From: Dehalococcoidia bacterium
GTDB lineage: Bacteria; Chloroflexota; Dehalococcoidia; Dehalococcoidales; W111
DNA length: 35,085 bases
Assembly (NCBI GenBank): GCA_011191985.1
Contig: DUEU01000071.1
Span: forward strand, 55,467-90,551
Direction: 5' to 3'
This document shows, piece after piece, positions 24,744 through 33,806 of this stretch (position 1 is the first letter of the stretch; each line of letters starts with the position of its first letter). The translations under genes and the position numbers were made by a program. Below the pieces are notes generated by a model. That model saw nothing but the letters and a program-made list of their open reading frames with translations. It was not told the DNA's origin and ran no database searches.

Positions 24744-25514
24744 TTATTTCCCCTGGTAGTTCGGCTTCCTTTTCTCGACGAAAGCGGTAATCCCCTCGTT
24801 GAAGTCCCCCGTGCTCGTAAGATAGGCTACCAGCGCATTCTCTAGGCGCAGGCCCTCTTCTAGGGTCATTTCGCTGCCTCTGATCATTGCCTCTTTGGCC
24901 GCCCGCACTGCCAGCGGGGCTGCCTGACTTATAGTCTCGGCCCATTCTCTAGCGGTGGACATGACCTGTTCTAGAGGGACTACCGTGTTCACCAGGCCGA
25001 TACGGTATGCCTCTTGGGCATCAATCATCTTGCCCATGAGCGCCAGCTCGGCTGCCTTGCACCAGGGGAGCATCCGCGGCAGCCGCTGGGTACCACCAAA
25101 GCCGGGGATAAGGCCCAGGGTCACCTCGGGCGTACCGAAACGGGCTTTCTCGGAAGCTATGCGGATATCACAGGCAAGGACCAGCTCAAGACCGCCACCC
25201 AGGGCAACGCCATTTACCGCGGCGATTAGCGGCTTCCATAGCTCAAGCCCGCGCCATACACTGGCGGGAAAATTCCACTGGTCCTGGCTATGTTCCTGCA
25301 TGAAGGGAAGGGTATCTTTTATATCGGCGCCGGCACAGAAAGCCCTGTCTCCAGCCCCGGTGACGATACCAACCCGGAGTTGGGGGTCGTCACGGAAGTC
25401 CTTAATGGCATCATGCAACTCCCGGACTGTCGGCATGTTCAGGGAGTTCATCGCTTCCGGGCGGTTGAGAGTAAAGATGGCAATGTTACCTTCTTTAATA
25501 TAGTCAACAGCCAT
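24744..25514 (-). CDS. Enoyl-CoA hydratase/isomerase family protein
   Basis: 256 residues, the usual crotonase length. The oxyanion-hole segment GDRAFCAGADIKD and the second site GVALGGGLELVLACDIRIA are in place. Both catalytic Glu positions are kept: the Glu in TPEVTLG and the Glu in KAAELALMG. It hydrates 2-enoyl-CoA to 3-hydroxyacyl-CoA in the cytoplasm. RBS AAGGAG precedes ATG. It lies between the MBL hydrolase and the thiolase, all in one direction, so they may act on the same acyl-CoA substrate. Substrate chain length is not inferable. Confidence 0.9.
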   Translation of the reverse strand: MAVDYIKEGNIAIFTLNRPEAMNSLNMPTVRELHDAIKDFRDDPQLRVGIVTGAGDRAFCAGADIKDTLPFMQEHSQDQWNFPASVWRGLELWKPLIAAVNGVALGGGLELVLACDIRIASEKARFGTPEVTLGLIPGFGGTQRLPRMLPWCKAAELALMGKMIDAQEAYRIGLVNTVVPLEQVMSTAREWAETISQAAPLAVRAAKEAMIRGSEMTLEEGLRLENALVAYLTSTGDFNEGITAFVEKRKPNYQGK

Positions 25515-25548
25515 AGTTAATCTCCTTCCAGATTTATTGCACCCTGTT

Positions 25549-26529
25549 TTAGACCAGCGTAAATACTACCTGCGATTCCTCTATTTTCCTCTCTACTACT
25601 CCTTTGACTTCAAGATATTTAATATGGGACATCGTTTCACCTACCGCAAATCGCTTTTGGACCAGTGGAAATTCCTCCCACGAGTTGCAGTCCATGTCCC
25701 AGGTTACCCAGGGGGTTATATCAAAAGCGGTTTTGTTACCGTCCTCAAGGGCAGAGATGATTTCATTCAGCCGGAACTGGTGATGTTCCTGTAGTTCAGT
25801 TATCCTTTGCCTGTGGTCATGCCAGAGGTTTCGGTGGCCTGGTAGCACCAGATCGACATCAAAGCTATAGACCTTCTCCAGGTTTTCTAGGTAGTCTTGT
25901 AACGGATTTTCCATTTCCATCCAGAACGATATATTGGGGGTTATATCAAAAAGAATATGGTCACCGGATACCAGTATCTTCTTATTGGCCTCGTAAAGAC
26001 ACATGTGACCGGGAGAATGCCCCGGGGTGGCGACACACCTGAAGTTGTAGTCTCCAATTTGTATCGTGTCCCCTTCTTTCAAAGGTGTGAAGTCAATATG
26101 GTACTTCAGTCCGTATTGAAGCCCAGGATTGTTAGGCTCGGCTTCCCTGAGTTCATCTTCGGGAAAACCATTGGAAAGGAAAAGCTCATGTACCTTCTGT
26201 CGCCATTCTTCGCCCCCGATACCAGAGTTGTAAAATATGAAGGCTTCTTCCTGGCTCAGGTACGTTTTGGATGTTTCCGTAGCCAGGTCTGCGGTAAGAC
26301 CGATATGGTCCACATGGAAATGCGTTATGAAAAAGTCTGTTTTGTTTAAGTCGATGTGCAACTTTTGCAGACTGGAGAACATTTCGCGCTTGCATTCCTC
26401 TCTATTCATGCCGGTGTCAATAATTAAAAAGCGCCCGTCGCCTTTTATCAGATAAGAGTTTAGGGATTTTAACGGACTTTCCGGGAGAGGAATTTCAATC
26501 CGGTACAGGTTCGGTAGTATTTCTTCCAT
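25549..26529 (-). CDS. MBL-fold metallo-hydrolase
   Basis: 326 residues. The metal-binding THFHVDHIG motif is at about 69-77, with TPGHSPGHMCLY, VSGDHILFD and LPGHR completing the di-metal site. The C-terminal 80 residues are helical, with a winged-helix-like end (LVQKRFAVGETMSHIKYLEVKGVVERK), as in LACTB2-type hydrolases. Purine-rich GAAAGAG precedes ATG. It lies upstream of the hydratase and thiolase in the same direction (34 bp to the hydratase), so it may hydrolyse a thioester or lactone in that pathway; that is inference. Family certain, substrate unknown. Confidence 0.87.
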   Translation of the reverse strand: MEEILPNLYRIEIPLPESPLKSLNSYLIKGDGRFLIIDTGMNREECKREMFSSLQKLHIDLNKTDFFITHFHVDHIGLTADLATETSKTYLSQEEAFIFYNSGIGGEEWRQKVHELFLSNGFPEDELREAEPNNPGLQYGLKYHIDFTPLKEGDTIQIGDYNFRCVATPGHSPGHMCLYEANKKILVSGDHILFDITPNISFWMEMENPLQDYLENLEKVYSFDVDLVLPGHRNLWHDHRQRITELQEHHQFRLNEIISALEDGNKTAFDITPWVTWDMDCNSWEEFPLVQKRFAVGETMSHIKYLEVKGVVERKIEESQVVFTLV

Positions 26530-26640
26530 TATAGAGCTCTTTCTATTATATCATTTTAAAATTGTTGTTGCATGTCGTCCCTGAAGATGGGGTGGTACCC
26601 AGTAATTAGCGCTAAAGTTAACCGCGAAGGCGGATTATTG

Positions 26641-28368
26641 TCAGTTCGCCAGGCCGCTCCTTAGTCGTTCGGTAGCCTTTTCATCAATGTTCAATGTTTT
26701 GGGGTCAATCACTACGCCGTAGTCCTGCCCGGAGCTCTCCAGTGAAACGTAGCCGTCAATGACATCCTGTCGCACTTCCTCAGGAGTCCTGTCCAGCGGG
26801 TTACCGTAGCCCCCACCCCCGCCGGCCAATACGGTCACCCTGTCGCCTGCGGCCAGGTTCACACCGGAAGTCTTCAGCACCTCGAATTCCCCTTTTTCTT
26901 TTGACTGAATCAGCGCGTAATTTCTGAGGCCAGCTTTGCCGCCGTCGATGCCCCAGTGTGGTGTTTTTGCCTTTTCTATAAAGCTGTAAAATGTCACCGG
27001 GGCCAGCGGTCGAATTTGAATGAGTGAGCCCAGACCGCCCCTCTGTCTACCAGCGCCAGCACTGTCTGGTATGAGCTCAACCCTTTCCACAAACAGGGGG
27101 AATGCCGATTCCAGTATCTCGGTGGGGATGTTCTGGCCACCGGAACAGGAATGGTGCATCAGGTAATTTTCCCCGTCGGCATAGAAATCCGCCCCTTGCC
27201 CGATTATGGACGGTGTTATCGTTCCAAAGTACCGTCCGGTCCTAGGGTCTACTCCGAAGAAGCCGTCTCCGATTACGTCACCCCCGGAACATGCGGGCGT
27301 CCTTTCCGGAAGAATGGGATATAATGCTTTATTTACCAGTTCCAGTATGGTCTGGGCTACGTTACCACACAGGAATGACGGCGCGGTTGGCCCGGCATTA
27401 TAGACACTACCTTTGGGAGCGATAACTGTTATAGGCCGGTTGAAGCCTTCGTCGGCCGGCAGTTCCGGGCTGGTCAATGCCTTCACCGCCGCTCTGGCCG
27501 CGGATAATGTGGTCACCCACAGCCCGTTCATCGGGCCCCTTTGCTCCGGGGCGGAGCCAGAGAGGTCTATGGTGATATCACTACCCTTAATCGTTATGGT
27601 TACTTTGGTCAGCACCAATTCTTCGAGGTCAATGCCGTTATTGTCCATGTAATCTTCGGCCGTCCAGGTGCCGTCAGGCATTGCCTCGATGGCCAGCCGG
27701 GTGATTCGCTCGCTATGGTCGTACATCTCCCCGATACAGGCCTCTATAGTCTCGACCCCGTATTTGTCCAGCAGCTCTGTTACTTGCCTTTCGGCAAAGT
27801 GACAGCCAGCAATCTGGGCCTGCTGGTCTCCCCAGACCTGGTCGGGGGCCCTCGAATTCCATTTAATAATTTCCCAGATTGCTGATTGCAGCTTGCCTTT
27901 CTGATAATACTTCACCGGGGGGATGCGCAGGCCCTCTTCATAGATATTGGTGGCATCGGCCGGGTAGGTGCTTTTAGCGCCGAGGTCTATCCAGTGTGCC
28001 TTGGTGGCAGCGTAGCCAAACAGTCGTCCTTGATAGAAAATAGGGGCAAACAGTATGGCATCAGAAGTGTGGTTGCCGGTAACATCGGGCGCCGTCGATA
28101 TTACTATGTCGCCGGGTTCCAGGTTTTCCTTGCCGATGTGGTCGACGCAGTTTTTTGTTGCCGGACCAAGACTGCCGGCAAAGAGGGGAATTCCGTTGGA
28201 CTGGGCAATGATACCGGTGTCGGCATCAAGGAGACCAAACGAGCAGTCCCTGATTTCATACATAAAAGTGGTCACCCCGCACCGGAAGGCGGTCTCTAAC
28301 ATCCCGTGAGCTATTGAGATTAGCTTGTTGCGAACGACAGCAAACGTAATCGGGTCTACCTTTGCCAT
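26641..28368 (-). CDS. Hydantoinase B/oxoprolinase-family subunit
   Basis: 575 residues. Opens with DPITFAVVRNKLISIAHGM and has APDVTGNHTSDAILFAP, the PMNGLWVTTLSAARAA region, GGDVIGDGFFG, and the C-terminal GGGGGYGNPLDRTPEEVRQDV, the typical HyuB end. The start abuts the HyuA stop (TAAATG), with GGAGGTG inside the end of HyuA, so both subunits are coupled. With HyuA it forms an ATP-dependent complex opening cyclic amides (hydantoins, 5-oxoproline) or, in relatives, carboxylating acetone. Which of these holds here is unknown. No gamma-subunit of acetone carboxylase follows, which argues for the hydantoinase side. Confidence 0.88.
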   Translation of the reverse strand: MAKVDPITFAVVRNKLISIAHGMLETAFRCGVTTFMYEIRDCSFGLLDADTGIIAQSNGIPLFAGSLGPATKNCVDHIGKENLEPGDIVISTAPDVTGNHTSDAILFAPIFYQGRLFGYAATKAHWIDLGAKSTYPADATNIYEEGLRIPPVKYYQKGKLQSAIWEIIKWNSRAPDQVWGDQQAQIAGCHFAERQVTELLDKYGVETIEACIGEMYDHSERITRLAIEAMPDGTWTAEDYMDNNGIDLEELVLTKVTITIKGSDITIDLSGSAPEQRGPMNGLWVTTLSAARAAVKALTSPELPADEGFNRPITVIAPKGSVYNAGPTAPSFLCGNVAQTILELVNKALYPILPERTPACSGGDVIGDGFFGVDPRTGRYFGTITPSIIGQGADFYADGENYLMHHSCSGGQNIPTEILESAFPLFVERVELIPDSAGAGRQRGGLGSLIQIRPLAPVTFYSFIEKAKTPHWGIDGGKAGLRNYALIQSKEKGEFEVLKTSGVNLAAGDRVTVLAGGGGGYGNPLDRTPEEVRQDVIDGYVSLESSGQDYGVVIDPKTLNIDEKATERLRSGLAN

Positions 28369-30399
28369 TTAAGCACCTCCGATACGGATAATCAGATTAC
28401 CCAGTTTATCCACCACCAGCGTTTGATCCGTCATGACGACCGTCGTGTGAAAGGGTTCCTCTATTATCGCCGGACCGGCTATGGTATTGCCGCAGAGCAA
28501 TTGATCCCTCTCATAGACCTGACTTTCAACGAGCTGGCCTTCCAGATATACTTTCCTTTTTGGCTTTACGGCACTCTGTGGAATATCCTTGCCTGATTTG
28601 ATTTCCGCCACGGGCACATCCTTGATTCTACCGGTTGCCCTTAGCCTGATATTAATAGTTATCATGGGGGCTTGAATACGATGGCCGTACTTGATTTCAT
28701 GGAGACGCTCGAAAGAGTCCCTTATTTCTGTTTTGGCAGCCGCCTTCAATTCCCCGCCGGGCACCGGTGTTTCGATGTAATAGTGCTGGCCCTCATAGCA
28801 CATATCCAGGGACCGGGTAAATTCAATAGAGTCTCGGGACATACCTTCAGTGGTGAGCAGTTGCAAGGCGCTATTTTCCATCTCGGTGTATATGTCAGTA
28901 AGCTCCTTGGTATCAAGCCCTTCTATTGACCGGCCATAGGCGCGGGCATAGGTATGTACCAGGTTCATGGTCAGAATCCCCTGGGCGGAAAAGACTCCGG
29001 GAGCCACCGGAACAATCACGCGTGAGATAGACATGTCCTCGGCGATGTTGGCGGCAAATAAGCCACCAGCCCCGCCGTAGGCCATGAGAGCAAAATCTCT
29101 CGGGTCGTAACCCTGGCCGATCAGTATTTCGCCAATAGTCGTGATCATGTTGTTTCTGGCTACCGAGAGGATGCCGTCGGCGGCCTCATTTAGGCTTAAT
29201 CCCAGTTTGTCGGCCACAGCCTTCATTCCCTTTTTGGCCAGCGCTACGTCCACGCTGACCTCACCGCCAAGAAAATAATTGGGGTCTATCAGACCGTTTA
29301 CCAGAGCAGCATCAGTCACTGTCGGCTTGGTGCCGCCCAGCCCGTAGGCCATGGGACCGGGGTCAGCACCGGCACTCTCCGGCCCGACGGTGAGCAGTCC
29401 GGCAGCATCCACCCTGGCTATGCTGCCGCCACCGGCACCAATGGCACGTATGTCCACACCGGCCATAAGTACCGGATAGCCCAGCACTTCAGATTGGTGC
29501 CTTTCTACATTGACCCCATCCTTGATTATGGACACATCAATACTGGTGCCGCCGATATCCATGGTCAACAGGTCCTTGATGCCGCAGAGACTGGACAGAT
29601 GGGCAGCGCCGGCGGCACCGCCTATCGGCCCGGAGGCGATGGTGTACAGGGCCTTTTCTTTGACCGCTTCAATACCCAGTACCCCGCTGGGGCCTGATAT
29701 CAGCAGTTGACCGGTGAACCCCTGGTCTTTCAGATTGGCACTGAGCCGGTTGAGATATCCCACCACTGCCTTTTCAATATAGGCATTAATTACCGTGGTA
29801 CTCGTCCGTTCGTACTCTCTATATTCTCGGGACACCAGGTGGCTGAGGGCCACGCTGGCCTCAGGCCAGACAGCACTGATTTTTCCCCCTATCCTTTGCT
29901 CGTTTTCAGGGTTGGCGTATGAATGCAGCAGACAGACGGCAACAGCCTCAACCCCGTCCCCCTTGAGTTTCCCGATGATTTCCGCTAGCTGTTTTTCATC
30001 AAGCTTTTCTACGATTTCTCCTAAATAGTTGGTTCGTTCACGCACTCCCAATCGCAGGTGTCTGGGCACCAGCGGTTTTGGTTTTTTCCATAAATAGTTA
30101 TATAGCTCTGTCCTGTCGCCCCGTGCCATCTCCAGGACATCGGTAAAACCACTGGTGGTTATCAGGCCTACTTTGGCCCCTTTTCGCTGTACGATAGTGT
30201 TTACGCCAATGGTAGTTCCATGGATAAACAAGGCAATTTCTGACATGTCTATTTTGGCCTTTTTAATCGCTTCCGAGACGGCCTGACCGATATCCCGGGG
30301 TGTACTTCGCGTCTTGTCCACGACTATATTCATAGTGTCATCATCAATGTAGACGATGTCAGTAAATGTGCCCCCGATGTCAACCGCGACCCGTTTCAT
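28369..30399 (-). CDS. Hydantoinase A/oxoprolinase-family subunit
   Basis: 676 residues, the usual length. The N-terminal ASKHA ATPase motif reads VDIGGTFTDIVYID, followed by IHGTTIGVNTIVQRKGAKVGLITTSGF and the central LTMDIGGTSIDVSII, then GGGSIARVDAAG and AGADPGPMAYG, all standard for HyuA. It phosphorylates the cyclic amide (or equivalent) with ATP before ring opening by the B subunit. The start has a strong AGGAGGTGA. It is the second gene of a three-gene unit after the unrecognised Cys-tailed protein (42 bp upstream). Confidence 0.9.
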   Translation of the reverse strand: MKRVAVDIGGTFTDIVYIDDDTMNIVVDKTRSTPRDIGQAVSEAIKKAKIDMSEIALFIHGTTIGVNTIVQRKGAKVGLITTSGFTDVLEMARGDRTELYNYLWKKPKPLVPRHLRLGVRERTNYLGEIVEKLDEKQLAEIIGKLKGDGVEAVAVCLLHSYANPENEQRIGGKISAVWPEASVALSHLVSREYREYERTSTTVINAYIEKAVVGYLNRLSANLKDQGFTGQLLISGPSGVLGIEAVKEKALYTIASGPIGGAAGAAHLSSLCGIKDLLTMDIGGTSIDVSIIKDGVNVERHQSEVLGYPVLMAGVDIRAIGAGGGSIARVDAAGLLTVGPESAGADPGPMAYGLGGTKPTVTDAALVNGLIDPNYFLGGEVSVDVALAKKGMKAVADKLGLSLNEAADGILSVARNNMITTIGEILIGQGYDPRDFALMAYGGAGGLFAANIAEDMSISRVIVPVAPGVFSAQGILTMNLVHTYARAYGRSIEGLDTKELTDIYTEMENSALQLLTTEGMSRDSIEFTRSLDMCYEGQHYYIETPVPGGELKAAAKTEIRDSFERLHEIKYGHRIQAPMITINIRLRATGRIKDVPVAEIKSGKDIPQSAVKPKRKVYLEGQLVESQVYERDQLLCGNTIAGPAIIEEPFHTTVVMTDQTLVVDKLGNLIIRIGGA

Positions 30400-30441
30400 A
30401 CCGTCACCTCCTGCGAGACCGACATATTTTGCCTCTCCGTA

Positions 30442-31302
30442 TCAGGCTGAGACCCAGTGTTTACCGCCAACAGGGAACTGGCAATTCGGGTCTGAGCACT
30501 GGTAACAGTTACAGAGGCGCAATTGGGGCAGCCTGGCCCCCTTCGACTGTTCCACGAAATCAATGGCTTTTTTGACCTGTCCTTCGCTGCCCTTTATAAC
30601 CAGAGTTATACTGCCCTCGGCGCCACCTAAACCACCGGCGGCTATAGGCACGGCGGTAGCGCCGCTTAATATTTCGATAGCGTCTACCTCGGTCACCGTC
30701 TTTCCCTGCGGACAGGGAAACAGACCAACGCCCATTCCCATCGCGTAGTCATACCTGGCCCGCTTCGCCTCCTTGGCCGCCTGTTTTATCGGCGTAGGTA
30801 TCAATTTCTCCAGCCCGACAGGAAAGACCATCTTGAACCCATTTCGCCGCCAGGCCGAGAGTACCTGGCCAAAGCTTTGCGAACGACCTACCAGAATGCC
30901 CACGTTCCCCTGGGGGTCCAGGGCGTTTACCCCTTTTATGTAAACATCCCCCGGCCCCATACTATCCAGATATTCGGCTATCGTTCCCCCGGTTGAGAGA
31001 TTCTCGTTCCTGATTACCCATAGAGCACTCAACTCTCTCAGATCAAGGCTCCCGGGGGAATACCCGCCCACAAAAGTTCCCATCTCAACACACATTCCTC
31101 TTGGCGCCACCACACCGCAGACCCAGTAGTTAGTCCTGGGCTTCACCCCCGTGATCTCCTCAACAATGAAGTAGGTGCTGCTGCTAGGATGCAGCAGGAT
31201 CATACCCTCTGTTGATGCCTGTCTAACCATATCCAGACTAGCAATAGCTTTAGCAATCAATTTTTTTGACTCTGTAGGAGTGAGATTAACCTGAGCTAAC
31301 AT
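30442..31302 (-). CDS. Unrecognised protein with Cys-rich C-terminal tail, first of the hydantoinase unit
   Basis: 286 residues, soluble. The N-terminal 30 residues are a helix (SKKLIAKAIASLDMVRQA). The middle is alpha/beta with GGYSPGSLDLRELSALWVIRNEN, GPGDVYIKGVNALD and AMGMGVGLFPCPQGKTVTEVDAIEILSG. A ferredoxin-like strand-helix follows (SITLVIKGSEGQVKKAIDFVEQ). The last 30 residues carry CxCxxC-x4-C, a likely zinc or Fe-S ligand set, and end GKHWVSA. RBS GGGAGGG precedes ATG. It is 42 bp before HyuA, so probably serves the same complex, perhaps as a substrate- or metal-handling partner. I do not know the family. Confidence 0.72.
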   Translation of the reverse strand: MLAQVNLTPTESKKLIAKAIASLDMVRQASTEGMILLHPSSSTYFIVEEITGVKPRTNYWVCGVVAPRGMCVEMGTFVGGYSPGSLDLRELSALWVIRNENLSTGGTIAEYLDSMGPGDVYIKGVNALDPQGNVGILVGRSQSFGQVLSAWRRNGFKMVFPVGLEKLIPTPIKQAAKEAKRARYDYAMGMGVGLFPCPQGKTVTEVDAIEILSGATAVPIAAGGLGGAEGSITLVIKGSEGQVKKAIDFVEQSKGARLPQLRLCNCYQCSDPNCQFPVGGKHWVSA

Positions 31303-31613
31303 ATTCCCTCCCTACGAAGATGCTTCCGGCCATCAGTCGCTGCCGTGAATCAACATAGTTAGCAGACCTGGAGTTGTCAGTTTTGCCAGTTCCCGTACCC
31401 GAAACACAGTTCTGGATTATAACAGGGGTACAATCAGCTCGAACGGAACGAATCTCTATGGACTTAAGACGTTGGCCAAAGACATGGTACCTTGCCTAGC
31501 TGTTCCTCACCGGGATTACTGTCACCTTCTGGCATAATAGTTTGTTTATTTGAGGTTTGTCAACACGTCTCTACTGGTTGGAGCGTTTTCCGTTTCCACA
31601 AAGGATAAGCGTT

Positions 31614-31642
31614 TTGATAGCCTGGTATAGTCGTGGTATAGT
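31614..31642 (+). promoter_or_regulatory. Sigma-70-type promoter
   Basis: TTGATA, 17 bases, TATAGT: five of six bases match the consensus in each hexamer, at ideal spacing. The inferred start is near 31649. The sequence TGGTATAGT occurs twice in tandem within it. It is 150 bp before the flavoprotein gene and 50 bp before a terminator-like hairpin. Confidence 0.6.
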
Positions 31643-31696
31643 TTGGACAACTTTACAGACAATACAGGTTAATGGCTTATGCAACAGGCCTTTCTG

Positions 31697-31723
31697 GACT
31701 AGCGAAAGACGCTAGTCTTTATT
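31697..31723 (+). terminator. Terminator-like hairpin (attenuator or small-RNA end)
   Basis: GACTAGCG-AAAGA-CGCTAGTC (31697-31717) is a perfect 8-bp stem with a five-base loop, followed by TTTATTATAATT. No upstream protein gene ends here on the plus strand, so the transcript ended would be about 70-75 nt from the promoter at 31614. Either a small RNA or an attenuated leader of the flavoprotein gene fits. Confidence 0.55.
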
Positions 31724-31793
31724 ATAATTGAAACTGGTCTAAGCGCCGGCTCTTGGGGATGAACTACTTGCTTTCGTGGGATAAGGAGCACCA

Positions 31794-33485
31794 ATGGCAA
31801 TAGAGAACGTAGTTGAAACTGATGTCCTGGTTATTGGGGGAAGCATCGCTGGTTGTTTCGCGGCGATAAAGGCCAGGGAGCAGGGTCTTGATGTTACGAT
31901 AGTAGACAAGGCCTACGCTGGCAAATCGGGCGCTGGTTTCGCGGCCGGTATGGGCTACATGGTTTTTAACCCTGAATGGGGTCTCGACCTTGATGCCTGT
32001 ATGAAGGCCATTAATATAAAGGGTGAGTATATTAACAACCGGGAATGGACCGAGATAGTATTCCGTGATTCATGGGCAAGGTACCAGGACCTTCTTTCCT
32101 GGGGTGCAGAGTTTCCGGTCGAGGAAGATACGCTACTGGTAAAGGATTTCCTGCCCTTCGGAGTAGTGCGTATAAAAAGAAGGAAAATAACGCCCTTGCT
32201 TAGAAGCCAGACGGTGAAGAGTGGCATTAAGATAATAGACAGGGTAATGGTGAATGACCTGCTGAAGCAGGATGGGAAAGTAGTAGGTGCCATCGGTTTT
32301 CCCATGGACAGCGAAGAATTATATATCTTTAAAGCGAAGGCAACCGTTTTGAGCGCTGGTTATAACAGTTTCAAACCAGCCGGGGCTGAAATCTGTTCCT
32401 TGACAGGCGACGGGGAGGCGATGGCTTATCGCGTCGGTGCTGAGATTACCTGTAAAGAGTTTCCCGACGTGGGTAATTACGGTATGAATCCTTATCCCGC
32501 CTGGCGCGGCGGCCGGGGGAGCCGAGCCTGCTTCCGTTATTACACTGATGCCTATGGCCAGGAAGTCAAGACACATCATCAATATGAATCAGACCTTACT
32601 CTGGAGTTCGCGATGCATGCTGGCCGGGGGCCGATACTCTGGGATATTGATTCGGCTACTCCAGAAGAAGTTGACAGAATGCGCAAACGGATGCAACACT
32701 CTGATGCCCTGGAAAGTGAGCGGATTGGTTTCGATCCGGGCCATGGCGGCAAGTTTTTGCAGGCCGGGGGCGGTGCAGCCGGTGCCCCGAATGCCCAAAC
32801 GGCGGGGGTGTGGCCGGTTAACACGAAATGTGCCACCAGCATCCCGGGACTTTACGTGGCCGGTGAGTGCTGTGGGACCAGATACCTGGGTGCTTACCAC
32901 CCGGCCCCCGGATTCGGTCTTACCGGTTCTTCGGTTACCGGTTCCCGGGCCGGCCTGGGTGCTGCCGAGTATGCTCAGCAGGCGGAAGAGCCGGTAATAG
33001 GAGATAAAGAACTGTCAGTGCTAAAACGGATTACGTACGCGCCAATGGAGCACAAGGGTGGCTTTAGCCCGAGGTGGGTAACGCAAGTGCTCCAGAACAC
33101 GATGATACCGTATTTCGTTTTGCACATCAAGCACGAGAAGCGGTTGCAGGCAGTGCTGACAGTCATTGAGTTCCTGAGAGACCACCTCGTGCCCAAGCTG
33201 ATTGCCCGGGACAATCATGAACTGCGCCTGGCCCATGAGACCAAAAACATGGTCCTCAATGCCGAGATGATACTGCGGTGTTCACTTCTCAGGACTGAGA
33301 GTAGAGGCCAGCACTATCGGGAAGACTATCCCCGGAGAGATGACCCTGCCTGGCTGGCCTGGGTGAAATTACGTGACGAGCAGGGCCAGATGAAGCTGGA
33401 AAAAGTGCCAATTCCCAGGGAATGGTGGCCGGACCTGTCTCAACCCTACGAGGAAAGGTATCCCAAGAGGTTCCCGGGAGAGTGA
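31794..33485 (+). CDS. FAD-dependent oxidoreductase (fumarate/adenylylsulfate reductase flavoprotein-like)
   Basis: 563 residues. The N-terminal dinucleotide fold is VLVIGGSIAGCFAAIKA with Asp at the end of the second strand (VDKA), followed by the FAD-binding GKSGAGFAAGMGYM. The C-terminal FAD segment is NTKCATSIPGLYVAGECCG then GSSVTGSRAGL. The layout fits the SdhA/FrdA/AprA family, without an obvious covalent-flavin His. The C-terminal 80 residues (from about 480) are AprA-like, with REDYPRRDDPAWLAW, a motif of the electron-accepting helical domain in this family. RBS GGAG is seven bases before ATG. A ferredoxin follows by 60 bp, as AprB follows AprA, but no sulfate-reduction partners are seen. 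Substrate unknown. Confidence 0.83.
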   Translation: MAIENVVETDVLVIGGSIAGCFAAIKAREQGLDVTIVDKAYAGKSGAGFAAGMGYMVFNPEWGLDLDACMKAINIKGEYINNREWTEIVFRDSWARYQDLLSWGAEFPVEEDTLLVKDFLPFGVVRIKRRKITPLLRSQTVKSGIKIIDRVMVNDLLKQDGKVVGAIGFPMDSEELYIFKAKATVLSAGYNSFKPAGAEICSLTGDGEAMAYRVGAEITCKEFPDVGNYGMNPYPAWRGGRGSRACFRYYTDAYGQEVKTHHQYESDLTLEFAMHAGRGPILWDIDSATPEEVDRMRKRMQHSDALESERIGFDPGHGGKFLQAGGGAAGAPNAQTAGVWPVNTKCATSIPGLYVAGECCGTRYLGAYHPAPGFGLTGSSVTGSRAGLGAAEYAQQAEEPVIGDKELSVLKRITYAPMEHKGGFSPRWVTQVLQNTMIPYFVLHIKHEKRLQAVLTVIEFLRDHLVPKLIARDNHELRLAHETKNMVLNAEMILRCSLLRTESRGQHYREDYPRRDDPAWLAWVKLRDEQGQMKLEKVPIPREWWPDLSQPYEERYPKRFPGE

Positions 33486-33545
33486 CCTTGATTATGGAGT
33501 CTGGGCGTGGGCAGGCTATAATATTCAACCGATAGGAGTGGTTAG

Positions 33546-33764
33546 GTGACTATTGAGCGGATTGACCCTGAGTTATGCAACGGCTGTGGGATATGTGTCA
33601 ACAGCTGTCCCGTAGATGTGATAAGGATGGATAAGGAAAGCCAAAAGGCAGTCATCAAGTATCCTGAGGAATGCATGTGCTGCGACTACTGTGAACTCGA
33701 TTGCCCCCAGGATGCAATATATGTCTCACCGGAAAGATATGTACCCCATATGGTAGCCTGGTAA
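33546..33764 (+). CDS. 2x[4Fe-4S] ferredoxin, partner of the flavoprotein
   Basis: 72 residues from GTG 33546. Cluster motifs are CNGCGICVNSCPVDVI and CMCCDYCELDCPQDAI, both complete. The layout resembles the small AprB-like ferredoxin domain without its C-terminal tail. It follows the flavoprotein by 60 bp and would deliver electrons to or from its FAD. GGAG lies 10 bases before the start. The second cluster has an extra Cys (CMCCDYC), which could be spare or structural. Confidence 0.88.
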   Translation: MTIERIDPELCNGCGICVNSCPVDVIRMDKESQKAVIKYPEECMCCDYCELDCPQDAIYVSPERYVPHMVAW

Positions 33765-33806
33765 GCTGGGCAGCAACCAAAGCGGGTGGATAAAGCGAGG
33801 TGTGCC

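Larger units (their letters stand above)
31303..31793. other. Divergent intergenic region with a promoter and terminator-like hairpin
   Basis: About 490 bases between the hydantoinase unit and the flavoprotein. It holds the promoter at 31614 and the hairpin at 31697 listed separately, and a 19-codon frame (31672-31731) spanning the hairpin that could be a leader peptide. No larger gene is supported on either strand. Confidence 0.5.
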
